Source: Phylloscopus collybita
Taxonomy: Eukaryota; Chordata; Aves; Passeriformes; Phylloscopidae
Length of the DNA: 64,000 nucleotides
Reading direction: 5' to 3'
Assembly (NCBI GenBank): GCA_027886175.1
Contig: JAJNNQ010000075.1
Location: 3,389,001 to 3,453,000 of the forward strand
Shown piece by piece: positions 34,831 through 46,170 of this stretch. The first letter of the stretch is position 1; each line of letters begins with the position of its first letter. A model generated the notes under the pieces. The model had not been told where the DNA came from. It did not search any database and saw only the letters and a program-made list of their open reading frames with translations. The position numbers were made by a program, and so were the translations under genes.

Positions 34831-37800
34831 TCTTCTTCCAGCAAGGCACATTTAATCTCTGCCCAGACATTTCAAAGGAGAGCTGTCTTATTTCTGCCAT
34901 TAGGGCAGGACAGCTTCCCACGTCATTCCCTGAAGTCATAGTTTTTGGGAGCACAGCAGGATGAGGTCCAGCCAGTCACAACCTCCCTTGTGAGTCTTCT
35001 TCTTTTCCTTTAAGACCCTCACCATCCCTAATGCTTATGATTGCCTCCAAGAAGCTCAGTAGTTTGCCATCCTGAATATTCTGCCCAAGCTCCCACACTC
35101 TGTCCCCTTCTTCCTGATCAGGGAGGTTGAAAACACCCCGAGGCTGCCCATTGTGAGCAGCAGATGAAGCAATGCTGCCTCTGAGGTTCTCCGTGTTCCT
35201 TTGTGTCCTGGGTGGGAAAAGCCAAGCACAGAGTTGTCTTCTGCTGCTGGTTGCAACATATCCATGGCCCTGTTTCTTTTCTATTTATCACTGTTGTAAT
35301 CACTAGTTATCACTATTATTGTCATCTCTATTTATCTGTGGTCTGGGGTGTGCAGCAGGAGTTTTGATCCTGTTCCCCCCATGCTGTTCCACATACTAAA
35401 GAGGGAGCTTGTTTTATAGAGTGGATCATGATGGACTCAAGGGTGGGAAAGCCCAAGCAGCACCTATGGCTATAGATTCCTCAAAACAGCCGACTTTGAT
35501 ATGTTTTGTTGCAATTCCCCACCCTATTAGGAACAATAGTTTTGCAGACCCCCAGCAGCAATCCCTCCACTGTCTATTCTTCTGCTTCTGCAAAGTTTTT
35601 CTAGAACTTTTGACAAAGCTTTTTTGAACTCAGAGGGACAAGAACCACACTGGCACTGGGAGGTTGCATTACCCCATCTGGCCCTAAACTGCTCAAAATG
35701 CCTGTGGTATTTGCAGGCTCTCCTGACATTGCCCACAGGAGCCTCTCAGCTGATCCTGCAGAGAAGAAACTGTATTCATCTAAGATTATAATAAAGAAGA
35801 TGCTCAGATTGTCACTCAACATCAATGTCTCTACAGCAAACTGGCAGAACAGCACAAAAAACCAAGCCAACTGTTCTAGGGTGAAACAGAGAGATTTAAT
35901 AGAAATTTCCTCCAAAGTCTTCTCATGTGTTTATATGGAGGAAGAGCATCCTGTACCTGTGGGGTACGGCATCCTGCCTTGTCCTGGCACTGCTGATGTC
36001 ACAGGACCTGCTGAGCCTTGAGAGGAACCAGCAGGGGCAGTGAACCTGTCACAGGAGTTTCAGTGGCAAAAATGCCCCCACCCGTGCTTCTGGTGTCAGC
36101 ACATTGTCAAAAGTTTGTAAAGTCTGGGCTAAAAGCTCCAAATAAGAGTGACATTTAAAACTCAAAAAAAAAAAAAAAATCCTACATTTCTTGACTCTAA
36201 GCTCCTTAACCCCACGAAGAACATGCTCCACCTGCCAGCAGGTGTGATAATTTCTGTGGCATGAATAGACATGCAAATGGAATTTAGCAGGACATACTAC
36301 TGGTTGCAAGGCAAAAAAGCTTGAGGGACTCACTAGTTGAGTGATGGTGCTACAAAACCCAGAAGGCTTTATCTTTGTACAAATAAAACAGATAAATTCA
36401 AAGTAAACAGTACTCCCTGGAAAAATGGGTAAATTATGAGGAAAAAAACCCACAGTGTGATTTATATATAGCATAGATCTGTATGCTTGGGTTTTTACAG
36501 TCATAAATTCAAGACTTCCTGTAATATTCTGGCAATGTTTTGTCTCAGGGTTATTTTGAGGCTGTTAGGGACAGGGAGTGCCCAGCTTTGATGAAGTGGA
36601 GGGTTGCTGGTGCAGTTCCACCCTGACCATGCTGTCACCTTGCAGTGGCCAAAGAGAATCAGCACTAGCCCCAATATCTCTGTGATGTCTGTCAAGTGCC
36701 AGCATCAATATCTTCATACAGAAATACCACCGGGGCTCAACACTCCTTTGGGCATCTGAGCAGTAGCTGATGCTTCCATTCCAGTCCTTGCTAGAGCCAG
36801 CAGCAGGGGAAGCTTTAGGAGATGAAGAAAAATGCCCAGGCCAGGGCATTTTCAAGGAGAAGAATAATCCAGAATTGGTTCAGAATCTGGCAGATCTGCA
36901 CAGCCCTGAGCACCCTGCGTTATCCCTGGTCATGCAACTTTTTAAAAACAAGCAACTTTTTGCAATTATTTGCTGGCACTCCAAGAAAAGCAATGCCTCC
37001 TCCAATTCTTTCTTTTCGGGGCTTTTTATTGAAACCAGGCACTGAAAAAAAAATCCATTTCTATTGGAAACAGGACATGAGGACAGTTTTTGCCTGTGTG
37101 GCAATTTTCTTGCAATTTGCTCCCGGGGACAGCCTATTCTTCTCCAGGACTTGAACAATGAAGGTCTCAAAGGCAGCTCACACAGCTGGGGAAAGGATGC
37201 TGGAGGTCAGGGCTCCTCCCTTAACCCCTGGTGAGGTCAATGGGATGGGCTGTGCTGGTCCTGATTTCCTGGGTGAGACTTCCCAGGGAGCTGCTTCACC
37301 AAGCCCCAGGACAGGAATTCCAAGGCAGGAGTTCCAAGGTCTCCTGCAAGATGGGCTCACGGTGCTCTCAGACCTGTGGGGTTCAGCCCCTTGTGCTGCA
37401 GAGAGGTCATATCCACCAAGGTCAGCCCTGGGCTAAGGGGCCCCCTCCATTACTCTAATTTGACTCCTCTGTAAAAGTAATTTTTAAGCCACAGTTTGGA
37501 CTTCCTGGTTCTGTTGGGATTTTTTAACATTTTCTAAGCCAAATCCACCCATTTAGGAAAACACACATGTACAGAAATGCACAAAAATATATTTTGTGTG
37601 CAGCTCTGGAACACTTAATAACACTTCTTTTTTCCCCTTTGGACTCTATGCCCCTCTTTAACATGAAAAACCCATTTGTCTACCTCACTGGATACTGAGT
37701 GGATAAATACATTAACTACTTAGAAGCATGTTGGCCTCCTTTTTTCTCAGTCAGAGCATCAGCATATCTGCACCTCAGCCAGACCCAGGAAAATCAGTGA

Positions 37801-40394
37801 ACCACGTAAACCACAACACTGTGGGGAGACTGAAGTGAGCTAATGCTCAGTTCATACAAACCACATGGTTATTGAAACTCCGGATGAAAAAGAAATTGAT
37901 GACAGAGCCAGGTAAAATTGGCACATTTCAGTGTATTTGTGTAGTTAAACTCCTATTTTCCCTGGCAAGGCAAGAGACAAATGGCAGAGACTGTCATTAC
38001 TCTCTCTATTTTTATTTCCTCCCTGTCACTCAGGGCCAAAATGCCTTTTTTTGTTGGAAACTTTGTCTCTTCCATCCAAACGGTTGTTCCTGGTGCCTCC
38101 TCTTGCTGCTCTGGCACCCTCCTGCCTCAATTTCACAGGTGCAGACCTTTTCATAAAATAGTAGTGAGCAAAATCCCCAAAACAGCCACCACAAGCAGCC
38201 ACGTTTCCTTCTGCCATGTAACTTGGGAGGGACCTTACGCTTTCAGGGCAATCATTTCAGCCTCTGGAATCTTCCATAGTGGGAATTCAGCAGGAGCTCT
38301 GTCATTTTCGAAGATCACGGGATTCAGGTGTGCAACAGAGCAGGTTCTTGTGGCTTCAGCTGGCATCAGCTTACTCTGAAATCTGGATGTCGATGCCTAC
38401 AGGGGAGTTTTTGACTAAAGGAATGGCCCAACATTAGACATCACTTAGCTGGGGGTGGCTGTGCCATTATTTGTAGAGAAAACCCTGGATGCCTTCAGCT
38501 CACGCTCAAAGGGCCTCATGACAGAAGTCCAAAACGGTAGAAAAATTAAGGATTTTAAGCTTTTAATGTGAGAAGAATTTTTACCCCAGTCTCCAAGTGT
38601 ACAAGCCTGCAGGTATGCATTTATGCTATTGAAGTTGAGGGGGAAATTCCCCAGTGATGGTAGAAATAAAGATTCCTTCAAGCTCATACACCAGGAAATC
38701 TCAGTGCTCTTGATTTAAAAAGAGCATGTCAGGAGCATGATCCTGCAGCTCAGGATGGAGGGATATGGAGATGCTCAGTCTTTGCCCCTGGCAAAGAGGT
38801 TGAGCTTTTCACCTGCAGCACTATTTGATATAAATATCCATTTTGTGGCAGCAGAAGTAACCTACAAGCACTGGAGTGGCTCCATCCCAGCTTGGGACTC
38901 CCTCCTTGCCTCTTACATTTGTGTACAGCTGGAGGCCACACTGGAAGTGTCCCATTCCCAGTAAGCTGCTATCACAAAACCATGTTTATTTTTCATCCAC
39001 TGTGTTTGCAAGTGGGACATTTTGGTTATTTTCTTCAGTGTATTTAACATACTTTTACTGCTGTGACAGAAAGGAGTTTGCTATCACCAATGCATCAAAA
39101 ATCAAGTCAGCACTGGTGGGTTTGTTACCTTCTGGTAATGTCTGTGTGAGGAATGCAAGAGAAAAGCTGAGTCCCTGAGCAAAAAAAACCCCACCCCTGT
39201 CTGCAAGGACAACTCCCCCAGTGCCCCTTTTTGATGCTGACAGCCCCAAAGCAGGTGACAGCTGAGCAGACAAGCACAGGGCTTCATTTCTCTATTCAGA
39301 AAGGAATATGAAATGCAGTCACTTCTGCTGGTTGGGGGCTGCCTAATACTCCTAAACTTTTTAATAACCTTCTCAACTGGAGCCAGTTTCCCCTTTGATG
39401 TGGTGCTGCTTTCATTAGTACTCATTCAAGGTGAATACCTGATTAGCCATGGGGAGCTGGAGGGGTTTATTCTTCCCCTTTTGCTTTCAACTTTCATAAC
39501 ACTTACTACAGACAAAGAGCCTCCATGCCCTTCTCATGTCAGAAATAAAACAAGTGGTGTTAGGCCAGAGTAAGTGAGTTTGTCCATGTCTGGCAGTTAG
39601 AAATAATTAAATCTCACAGACACAGCTGAACTTTTTGTGCAAGTTTTCTCCATGCTGGACTTTTCAGTCTGATGTTTTCAGTCTTTTGGGGCTCTCCCTC
39701 TCTCAAATCCAGGGCAGAGTGGCTGGGAACAAGTGTTTCAGTGCCCCTCAGCACAGGAACTCTTCTGCATGAGTACCATGAGGGATTTGTGAGCCCACAA
39801 GGTCTTACTGCAGGTCTGAATTCTACACCTGTAGATTCACTCTGCAAATGGGTGAGTTTCAGCAAGGTCAAGGCTCTTTCTTCCAGTTTTCTAAAACACA
39901 CCTATTGACCCACTGGATTATAGCACTTCTGAAATGCCAGAGAGATCCTAAATGTCTTTTTATCCCTCCTTTCCCTGGGAAAGCACTGTAATAATAGACA
40001 GATTACCTCATATTTATATGTGTGTTCAAGAAAAGGGCCGTAATTTAGGAAAAAAAGATAAGAAAGCTTTGTTTACCAGAGAAATCCTAAGAAATAAAGT
40101 CATCTGACCCCTTGCAAAAACTTCAAAGACTCTTTGATTTCCTTCATGATTTTAAGACAGAAGTACTCACAGGCTCATGGAGATGCTACAAGCTGTTGAC
40201 TGAATTTCAGGCCAGTTTAGGCATCACTCCTGCCTTTCCAGAACCCATAAATGTCCGCTCTAGATAAACTCAATTATTGATGCAAAGAGAAAGAAACATT
40301 CTCCTGCCTTGGAATCATAATGTAACCACAACAGCAAGCACTTAAAGAGCCATTCTGCACAGGAGATGCCAATTTGCTCTTTAAAATATTTGTT

Positions 40395-40482
40395 ACAGCC
40401 AGGAAATGGACACATGGGAAGGTAGTGACTTGCCTGTTGCCATTCAGCAGAGCTGAGATGAGGATACAGGTCCCCTGAGGTG
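40395..40482 (-). mobile_element. MIR-like SINE remnant
   Basis: On the plus strand 'gccaggaaatggacacatggg', 'aggtagtgacttgcctgttgc', 'cattcagcagagctgagatg' and 'aggatacaggtcccctga' follow the reverse complement of MIR (gaaactgaggcacagagaggttaagtgacttgcccaaggtcacacagc...agagctgggatt...acccaggtctcctga). The agreement keeps the same order and spacing over nearly 90 bases. This is an old, inactive SINE piece. Confidence 0.6.
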
Positions 40483-41638
40483 AGTGTTGTGGCATAGCTA
40501 AAGGCAGCTTTACATAAAACCTCCAGCCTTTTCCACAATATTTTGCCATTTCACGGTATTTCTGAATTTGAACTTTTTTTTTCCAACTCTCCTAGTAACA
40601 TGCCAGGACTCCAAGACCCCAAATTCCCATCTACTAGCTCTGACATGGGGTTTGATAGTTCATGAGGCTCCATACAAAGGCAGAGAGCCTGTTCCTCAGG
40701 TGTATCTTGCTGGAACCAGCCTCACCCAGCAGCCTGCTGATCTGCTCCCTGTGGCAGACAATGCTTCATCATTCCAGGAAACAGCGTGGAACACTGAATA
40801 AACTTTGTATAATCAAATATCACCAGTGTTCTTACCAGCATCTCACCAATTCAGAGATTTCTTAAAGGCAGGAAGAACCACCAGCTCAATTCCAAGAGAA
40901 TACAGCAGAATCTCCTCCTCTAGCCCTGTTTCTGACCCAGTTACCTGGTGCTTCCCCACAAAGCACACAGGTACAAATGGGAAGTCACCCCTTTGCTCCT
41001 TTTGGATAAACTAGCCACTCAAAGCTCCTACATCTGGCTACAAAGCATTTCTGGTGATCCTTGGGGTTGTCTTCAGCTTCTCCCTTCCACCAACACCAGC
41101 TCATCCCAGTCTTCAACATTTTCTAAACCTGAACATACAAATGGGATGCAGCATTTCAGCCATCAAAGGCCAAAATTCCCCCTGAGCTGCCCCCCAGCTT
41201 TCCCTGGCAGTATGGGGGTAGCATAGCTTTGCACCAGTCCGCTTTAATGTAGATTTTATTTGTCCTAATCAGTTTATTAAGTCATTTATCTCACACTGAG
41301 TGACATCCTGCCTTTTTAGCAGGATGGGATTTTAATCAAAATTGCCCTCTCACATCACTGTGAAATCAAGGTGGCTGGTCAGCTGGTAAAATCCTCTTAT
41401 AGAAAGCCCAACTTTCATTCTTTTTATGCTGCTTCAATCCTAGGAAATTATCCTTTTGGAGCTACCCAATATATTCATTACTGTGCTGGTCCATCCTCTG
41501 CCTCTATTGAAACGGAGTCCCAGCCATATGTTCCTCAGATACCATCAGCTTCCAACCAATCTGTCAGAATGGAATCTGAAATACTGTTATCTCGTGTTGG
41601 GTGCAATATCTCCTGGACTAGAAAATGATCACACATCA
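40483..41638. other. Unique sequence
   Basis: No gene is supported. A hairpin catcctgc/gcaggatg with a 7-base loop lies at 41304-41326. The part from about 41300 may belong to the eroded LINE called from 41640, but I cannot align it. Confidence 0.45.
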
Positions 41639-41639
41639 T

Positions 41640-42060
41640 TTGAGGAACTTCAAAGAGATTTATTTCTGGTTATATGAGACTTCCAGCATACATCTTTATG
41701 ATTGAAATCTCCCATTACCCGGTATTTCTTTCCATTTATTATGGATAAAAGCTCCAGGAGCAGCTCACCTCTTAATGTGAACCCATGGTCTGTAATCCCC
41801 TTTACAGGCACCACACACTCACCTCTCACTATATCCTCCCCCCCGTCCCAGCTTTGATAGTTACAGCTTTAATATCTCTGCATTTAACACTAAACGGGTC
41901 ATGGTCTCTTTTCCTTTCTCTTTCCACTTTTTCTCTTGGACACTCACTCACCTGTCCATGCTCAGGTTGTAGTCAGCACTTTTAATGCTCCAGTCATACA
42001 AATCAGCCTCCTCTCACTCCATTTTGGCAATTAGCTCCAATTTCTTTTAATGAACAAACA
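41640..42060 (-). pseudogene. CR1 LINE fossil, ORF2 endonuclease part
   Basis: Minus-strand translation of 41683-41718 gives VMGDFNHKDVCW, an almost exact match to the CR1 AP-endonuclease block written VLMGDFNHPDICW. The catalytic Asp and Asn of GDFN are intact. Just before it the frame reads GELLLELLSIINGKKYR. After it stop codons appear within about a dozen residues. On the plus strand 'aatgctccagtcatacaaatc' near 41980 fits the CR1 'cactccagtcatgtgagtcatc' zone. It is a broken, old copy and makes no enzyme. Both boundaries are approximate. Confidence 0.7.
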
Positions 42061-43016
42061 TTTGCAATTCCTGTCATTGTCAGAAACATGAAGATTGAAG
42101 GAGCAAAGTGTTCATACAGCCAGCAGAAATTAAACAATTGCTTGGGTATGTGAATTCCCTCAATGGATAAAACAAATCTGCCAGTGGCATTCTGGAAGTT
42201 GCTTTTAGGCAAACCATTGCCTCTGCCCTGCTGCACCAGGCAGTGTGATTGAGGAGTGCTATTAAACATTGTCAGTCAAACACCTGGGGAGTAATAAATA
42301 AAATTCATAGAAGAAATATGATAGAAGTAGAGAGCTGCAGGGGACTCTACAGCATCTGCAGAAGACATGCAGAGCCAACCTGAGCATCCTGCTCAGAGGA
42401 AAAACCTTTGCCTTTGTTTGGGCCTCAGCAGGAAAGGATGTTTATAGGCTGTGTCTTTTAAAGTACACCACGATTGAGTCAGAGCCTGTGTTTACATTTG
42501 GTTGTTGGGTGTTTTAAATATCAGCACAAAGTCCAAAGAATAAATTAATACAATGGGAAAATAAGGCAATGCAACTTGGTACTGATGCTACAAATTTTAG
42601 TGCTGCAAAGCTCATGGGCAGCAGGACAAGTCTGTGCTTGGTGATACACCTGGTGCAGTGCATCTGCAGTGGTTTTGCTCACAAAGCTGAGCCCTGGCAG
42701 GTCCATGGGATTTGGGGCAGAAAAACACACAAGGTTGTATCAAACACGACCTTATCAATGGCAGCTTTTTGGTCCAGGGAGATGTAAACAGGCCAGAGAG
42801 GAGGTGTAGCAGTAATTGCTCCAGGCATAGGAGGCAGCCATTCCTGAAATAACCCAATATTTCCTCAAAGTCTCTGAAAACACTTCATAACTACAGCAGG
42901 AAGGGAATGGGACCAGTTCAAACAAATGCTCTACGCCAGATACTGGTATCCCTCTCCTTGGTGGGGAGTAGTTCTCTCTCGGCAGAGAGAGCATCATTGA
43001 AATCCTCAACCAGACA
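42061..43016. other. Unique sequence
   Basis: No gene or repeat is recognised with confidence. The short hairpin ctctctc/gagagag sits at about 42975-42992 just before the next CR1. Confidence 0.45.
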
Positions 43017-43017
43017 A

Positions 43018-43240
43018 GGAGGAGTTAAACATCAGGAAAAATTCTTTACTGAAAGACTGATTGGGCACTGGAATCATCTGCCCAGGGAGGTGGTGGAGTC
43101 ACCATCCCTGGACATGTTTAAAAAAAACCTGAATGTGGCACTCAGTGCCATTGTTTAGTTGATGAGGAGGTGCCCAGTCATAGGTTGGGCTTGATAATCT
43201 CAAAGGTCTTCTCCAACCTAGTTCATTCTGTGATTCTGTA
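43018..43240 (+). mobile_element. CR1 LINE 3' end, half of a tail-to-tail pair
   Basis: The sequence reads 'ggagttaaacatcaggaaaaa', 'ttctttactgaaagactgat', 'catctgcccagggaggtggtgg', 'gagtcaccatccctggacatg' and 'tgataatctcaaaggtcttc', ending 'attctgtgattctgt', which is two octamer units. In frame it gives [18 protein letters not shown], typical of one CR1 subtype whose 3' region reads openly by chance. It is cut at the 5' side. Confidence 0.95.
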
Positions 43241-43255
43241 AAATCTTACTGCAAT

Positions 43256-43500
43256 TCATGGAATTATAAAACAGTTTGGGTTGGAAGGGACTTTTAAAAT
43301 TCATCCAGTCCAATCTACCTGCAATGAGCAGGGACATCAACTAGATCAAGTTCGTCAGAGCCCTGTCCAACCTGGCCTTGAATGTTCCTATGGATGAGGG
43401 ATCCACCACCTCTCTAGGAAACATTTTCCTGTGTTTCATCACCCTCTGAGTAAAGAATTTCTTCCTCATAACTAATACTTCCATTTTTTTCCAACCAGCT
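43256..43500 (-). mobile_element. CR1 LINE 3' end, second half of a tail-to-tail pair
   Basis: The plus strand reads 'ggaattataaaacagtttgg', 'gttggaagggacttttaaaa', 'tcatccagtccaatctacc', 'cctgtccaacctggccttgaa' and 'gagtaaagaatttcttcctc', the reverse complement of a CR1 3' end. Its tail faces the tail of the plus-strand copy at 43018-43240 with about 15 bases between them. The two copies are of different subtype, so they are two separate insertions. Confidence 0.95.
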
Positions 43501-44332
43501 CCCAAGAACCTGGGCTCATTTCAAAAGAAATTGGTCTCAACTTAGTGGAGAGGCTTGGACATTATGAAATCCAAATGAACAGGCAGCAGAAACAGGTAAG
43601 AGGATTGGAGGTGAAATCTTTAAATAAGCTGGCCCAGTGTTTTCACCAGGAGGGCCTTGTGTGTTGTTCACAATTACTTCCTTCTGTTATGTTTGTTTTA
43701 TTCTGTATTTTTATACGCTGCTGATATGGTGGAGCCCTGCCAAAAATGGATGTTAAAATGCCAAAAGGAGGAGAGGCTCTGCTGGAACCTTTCTAAATCA
43801 GTAGGAGCCAGGAAGCAGGGAAGCCACAGGCACTTCTGTTCATGCACAAGTTCCAGCCCCAAAGTGCTGTCTCCGGAAGCTGCATTTTAGCTAATCATGG
43901 AATTAAACCCATAATGATTCATCACAGCTTTAAGCAGGTGCACTTTTAGCAAGGCTACTAATTGCCCTGAGAGAGCTGCAGCCCAAAAAACCTAAGAGAG
44001 TCCAAATCCCTCTGCGAGGCACTAACACTCAGTACTAATTCACACAGAAGACCTTTTTTTGTTTGTTTTTAACATGAATACTCTCCTTGGCATCCTATAA
44101 GACATGCTACATTCCCATGGGGATAAATGGAGGTTTGTTGCAGCTTTGACTGGTCTCTTGTCAGACACACAACATCTAATTCACTGCAGTATTTCTACTT
44201 GTCCTGATCTGGTTGGATGTACATACTCCCATAATTACACTGCTGCTTCTAGCTGGGAAGGTTCAGATCTTTGATTGCTTTATCTCCTGTAAAGCAAATG
44301 AAAGGGGGATGGAGCTGGGGATTGGTGTATGG

Positions 44333-44442
44333 CTCAGCCCCAAGGCTGAGTCAACAGATCTTAAGGGACCTTTCTGTTTATACAGAGTGGTATTGTGGGG
44401 TTTCCCCACAGGGAGCACCCAGTCTCTCTCACTGGGTGCTCC
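44333..44442. repeat. Cluster of three short hairpins
   Basis: Three exact inverted repeats follow each other: ctcagcc/ggctgag (44333-44339 and 44344-44350, 4-base loop), tgtgggg/ccccaca (44394-44400 and 44404-44410, 3-base loop), and ggagcacccagt/actgggtgctcc (44412-44423 and 44431-44442, 7-base loop). The last two are separated by one base. No gene or transposon explains them. Confidence 0.85.
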
Positions 44443-46130
44443 TCTCACCCCAGCCTGCAACTCTCCTATGCATGTCTACATCTGGGTTTGGTTTATGATG
44501 TAATCATGGAAGAGAAGCAGGTTCAGGAAGGATGTGGTTCATCTCAGCTGAAATTTGGCGCTGAACCTGCTTGGGTGAAGTGCCCCTGGGATGAATCTTT
44601 GCTGTCATCAGTGAAAGGGGAGTCCAGCTGCTCAGACGGGGCTGTTCTCATTGTAGGCCTCACTTTTAGGTTAGGTCTGAGGAAAAATGTAGAGTCCTGG
44701 TCTCTGATTGTCCTTGCTGAGCTGGGAAAGAAGGACTGTCTGACCCAGCACATAAAACACTTCCCTTCCCACAGCCTTTTCCTCTCTTGTCAGTGAGAAG
44801 ATGACATTTATATTCACACAGCATTCAGTACAAGGCACCCCCACCCCATTTCATCCTTGGGCGCTGCTCTAGTAAAAATAATAAACAGCTGAACGTAGCA
44901 GTAGGGTTTGGGAATGATTCCAGCTCACAGTTAAAGGACAGACACAATTATTCCTTGATGAATAACAGCATTTACAGAAGGCCTTTCACCCTGAGGTGCT
45001 TCACAAATTATGAACATACATCGTCACATCACCAAACGGGTGAAACAGGCAACTTCAGAGTTTCAGCTGGGAAAATCCCACAGCCAGCCCAGTGCAGGGA
45101 GATAGCCACCTGCCAGATAGCAAAGGGCAAGGCAGTCCTACACGCAGGACTGCTGCTAGACTGGAGGCATGTCCAAGCTGCAAAGTAGAACACAGCATCA
45201 TCTTTCTCCTCTCTGGAAATTATCTGTATGGCCTTTAAATGCCTGTGTTTAAACAACGTCACTCCCTCAGTGCCAAAGTTGAAACCATCTGTGTTTTATT
45301 GTGTTTCAACGTGTCTGCAAGGTCCATGTGATTGTTCACCTTTATTTCCTCTCCAAACAAATGTTTCTCTCCATTTCCCTCACACATGGTTGTGCCAGCC
45401 ACAAATGACTGATGATTGCTGCAACTCTACACCAGTGCAAAGACCCAAAGGAGAAACTAAAAACATGCATAAAAGATGTGTAAAAATGACAGCTGAAGTA
45501 ATCCTAAAAAAGATGACTCAGGAGTTCTAGCTGAGAGTGTGTCAGGAAAATTCAGCTGCCCAACTTGCTGTTACGCCTTTGAAAACCTGAGAGAGAGAAA
45601 GAGCCTGAAGCTGAACATGGAAGTGAAGACTGCACCCCAAGGGTGGGTAAGGAGCTTCCAGCTGCCTGTGTCCTGAGGAACCAGCACCTTCCCTCTGACA
45701 ACAAAAGTGGGACTGAAATGTGCATCACTGACCATCACTGATCACCCATGTGTTTATCCATCTGTCTTCAGGAGCCTGGAGAGGGATCAGCAAGTGGAAC
45801 CTCATGCTCCTATTGAGTGACATTTTTACAGAGGAATCACAGTATAGAAAGTTTGTAAAAAGCCAATGATCCAGAAAGAAACTCCAGCATCCAACTGGTA
45901 TCCTTTAGTTTGCATCTACCAGTTTATATTAGTATTTTCTGCTTTCTAGACAGCTCCCTGCCTGTCCCAGTGAAGATCAAGAGGCTTCAGAGCTGGTGGT
46001 GAGCACAGAGACTTTGTAACTGGGATTTTCCCCTTGTTTTAGGTAGCACAACACAGGTTCATTCAATCTCAAGTGGAGCAGACTGAATCAGCAGATAGAT
46101 CAGGGAGTTGCAGGACACCATTATTATTTC

Positions 46131-46170
46131 TTTATTATTCCCCACTCAGAAGTGAATGGGGAATAATAAA
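46131..46170. repeat. 14-bp perfect hairpin, 12-base loop
   Basis: Left arm tttattattcccca (46131-46144) and right arm tggggaataataaa (46157-46170) are exact reverse complements around the loop ctcagaagtgaa. It could be a chance palindrome, a local inverted duplication or a tiny element. No target duplication is visible. Confidence 0.9.

Larger units (their letters stand above)
32468..40390. other. Long unique stretch, the largest repeat-poor part of the window
   Basis: No gene or interspersed repeat is recognised over about 7.9 kb. The first 2.5 kb contains several blocks that look like conserved non-coding DNA, listed separately. An A16 run lies at 36164-36179. Overlapping frames at 37150-37460, 37981-38379 (132 codons) and elsewhere show no protein family. 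Low repeat density beside dense flanks can reflect constraint, but this is only a hint. Confidence 0.5.

Noticed and set aside
42907..43158. 83-codon frame reading [18 protein letters not shown]
   Set aside because: This wording is a well-known by-product of reading through the CR1 3' region. It is not a protein gene.
44969..45130. Possible old amniote SINE/LINE tail
   Set aside because: Only short words agree ('cctttcaccctgagg', 'gcttcacaaatta'). The rest cannot be aligned by eye, so it is left uncalled.
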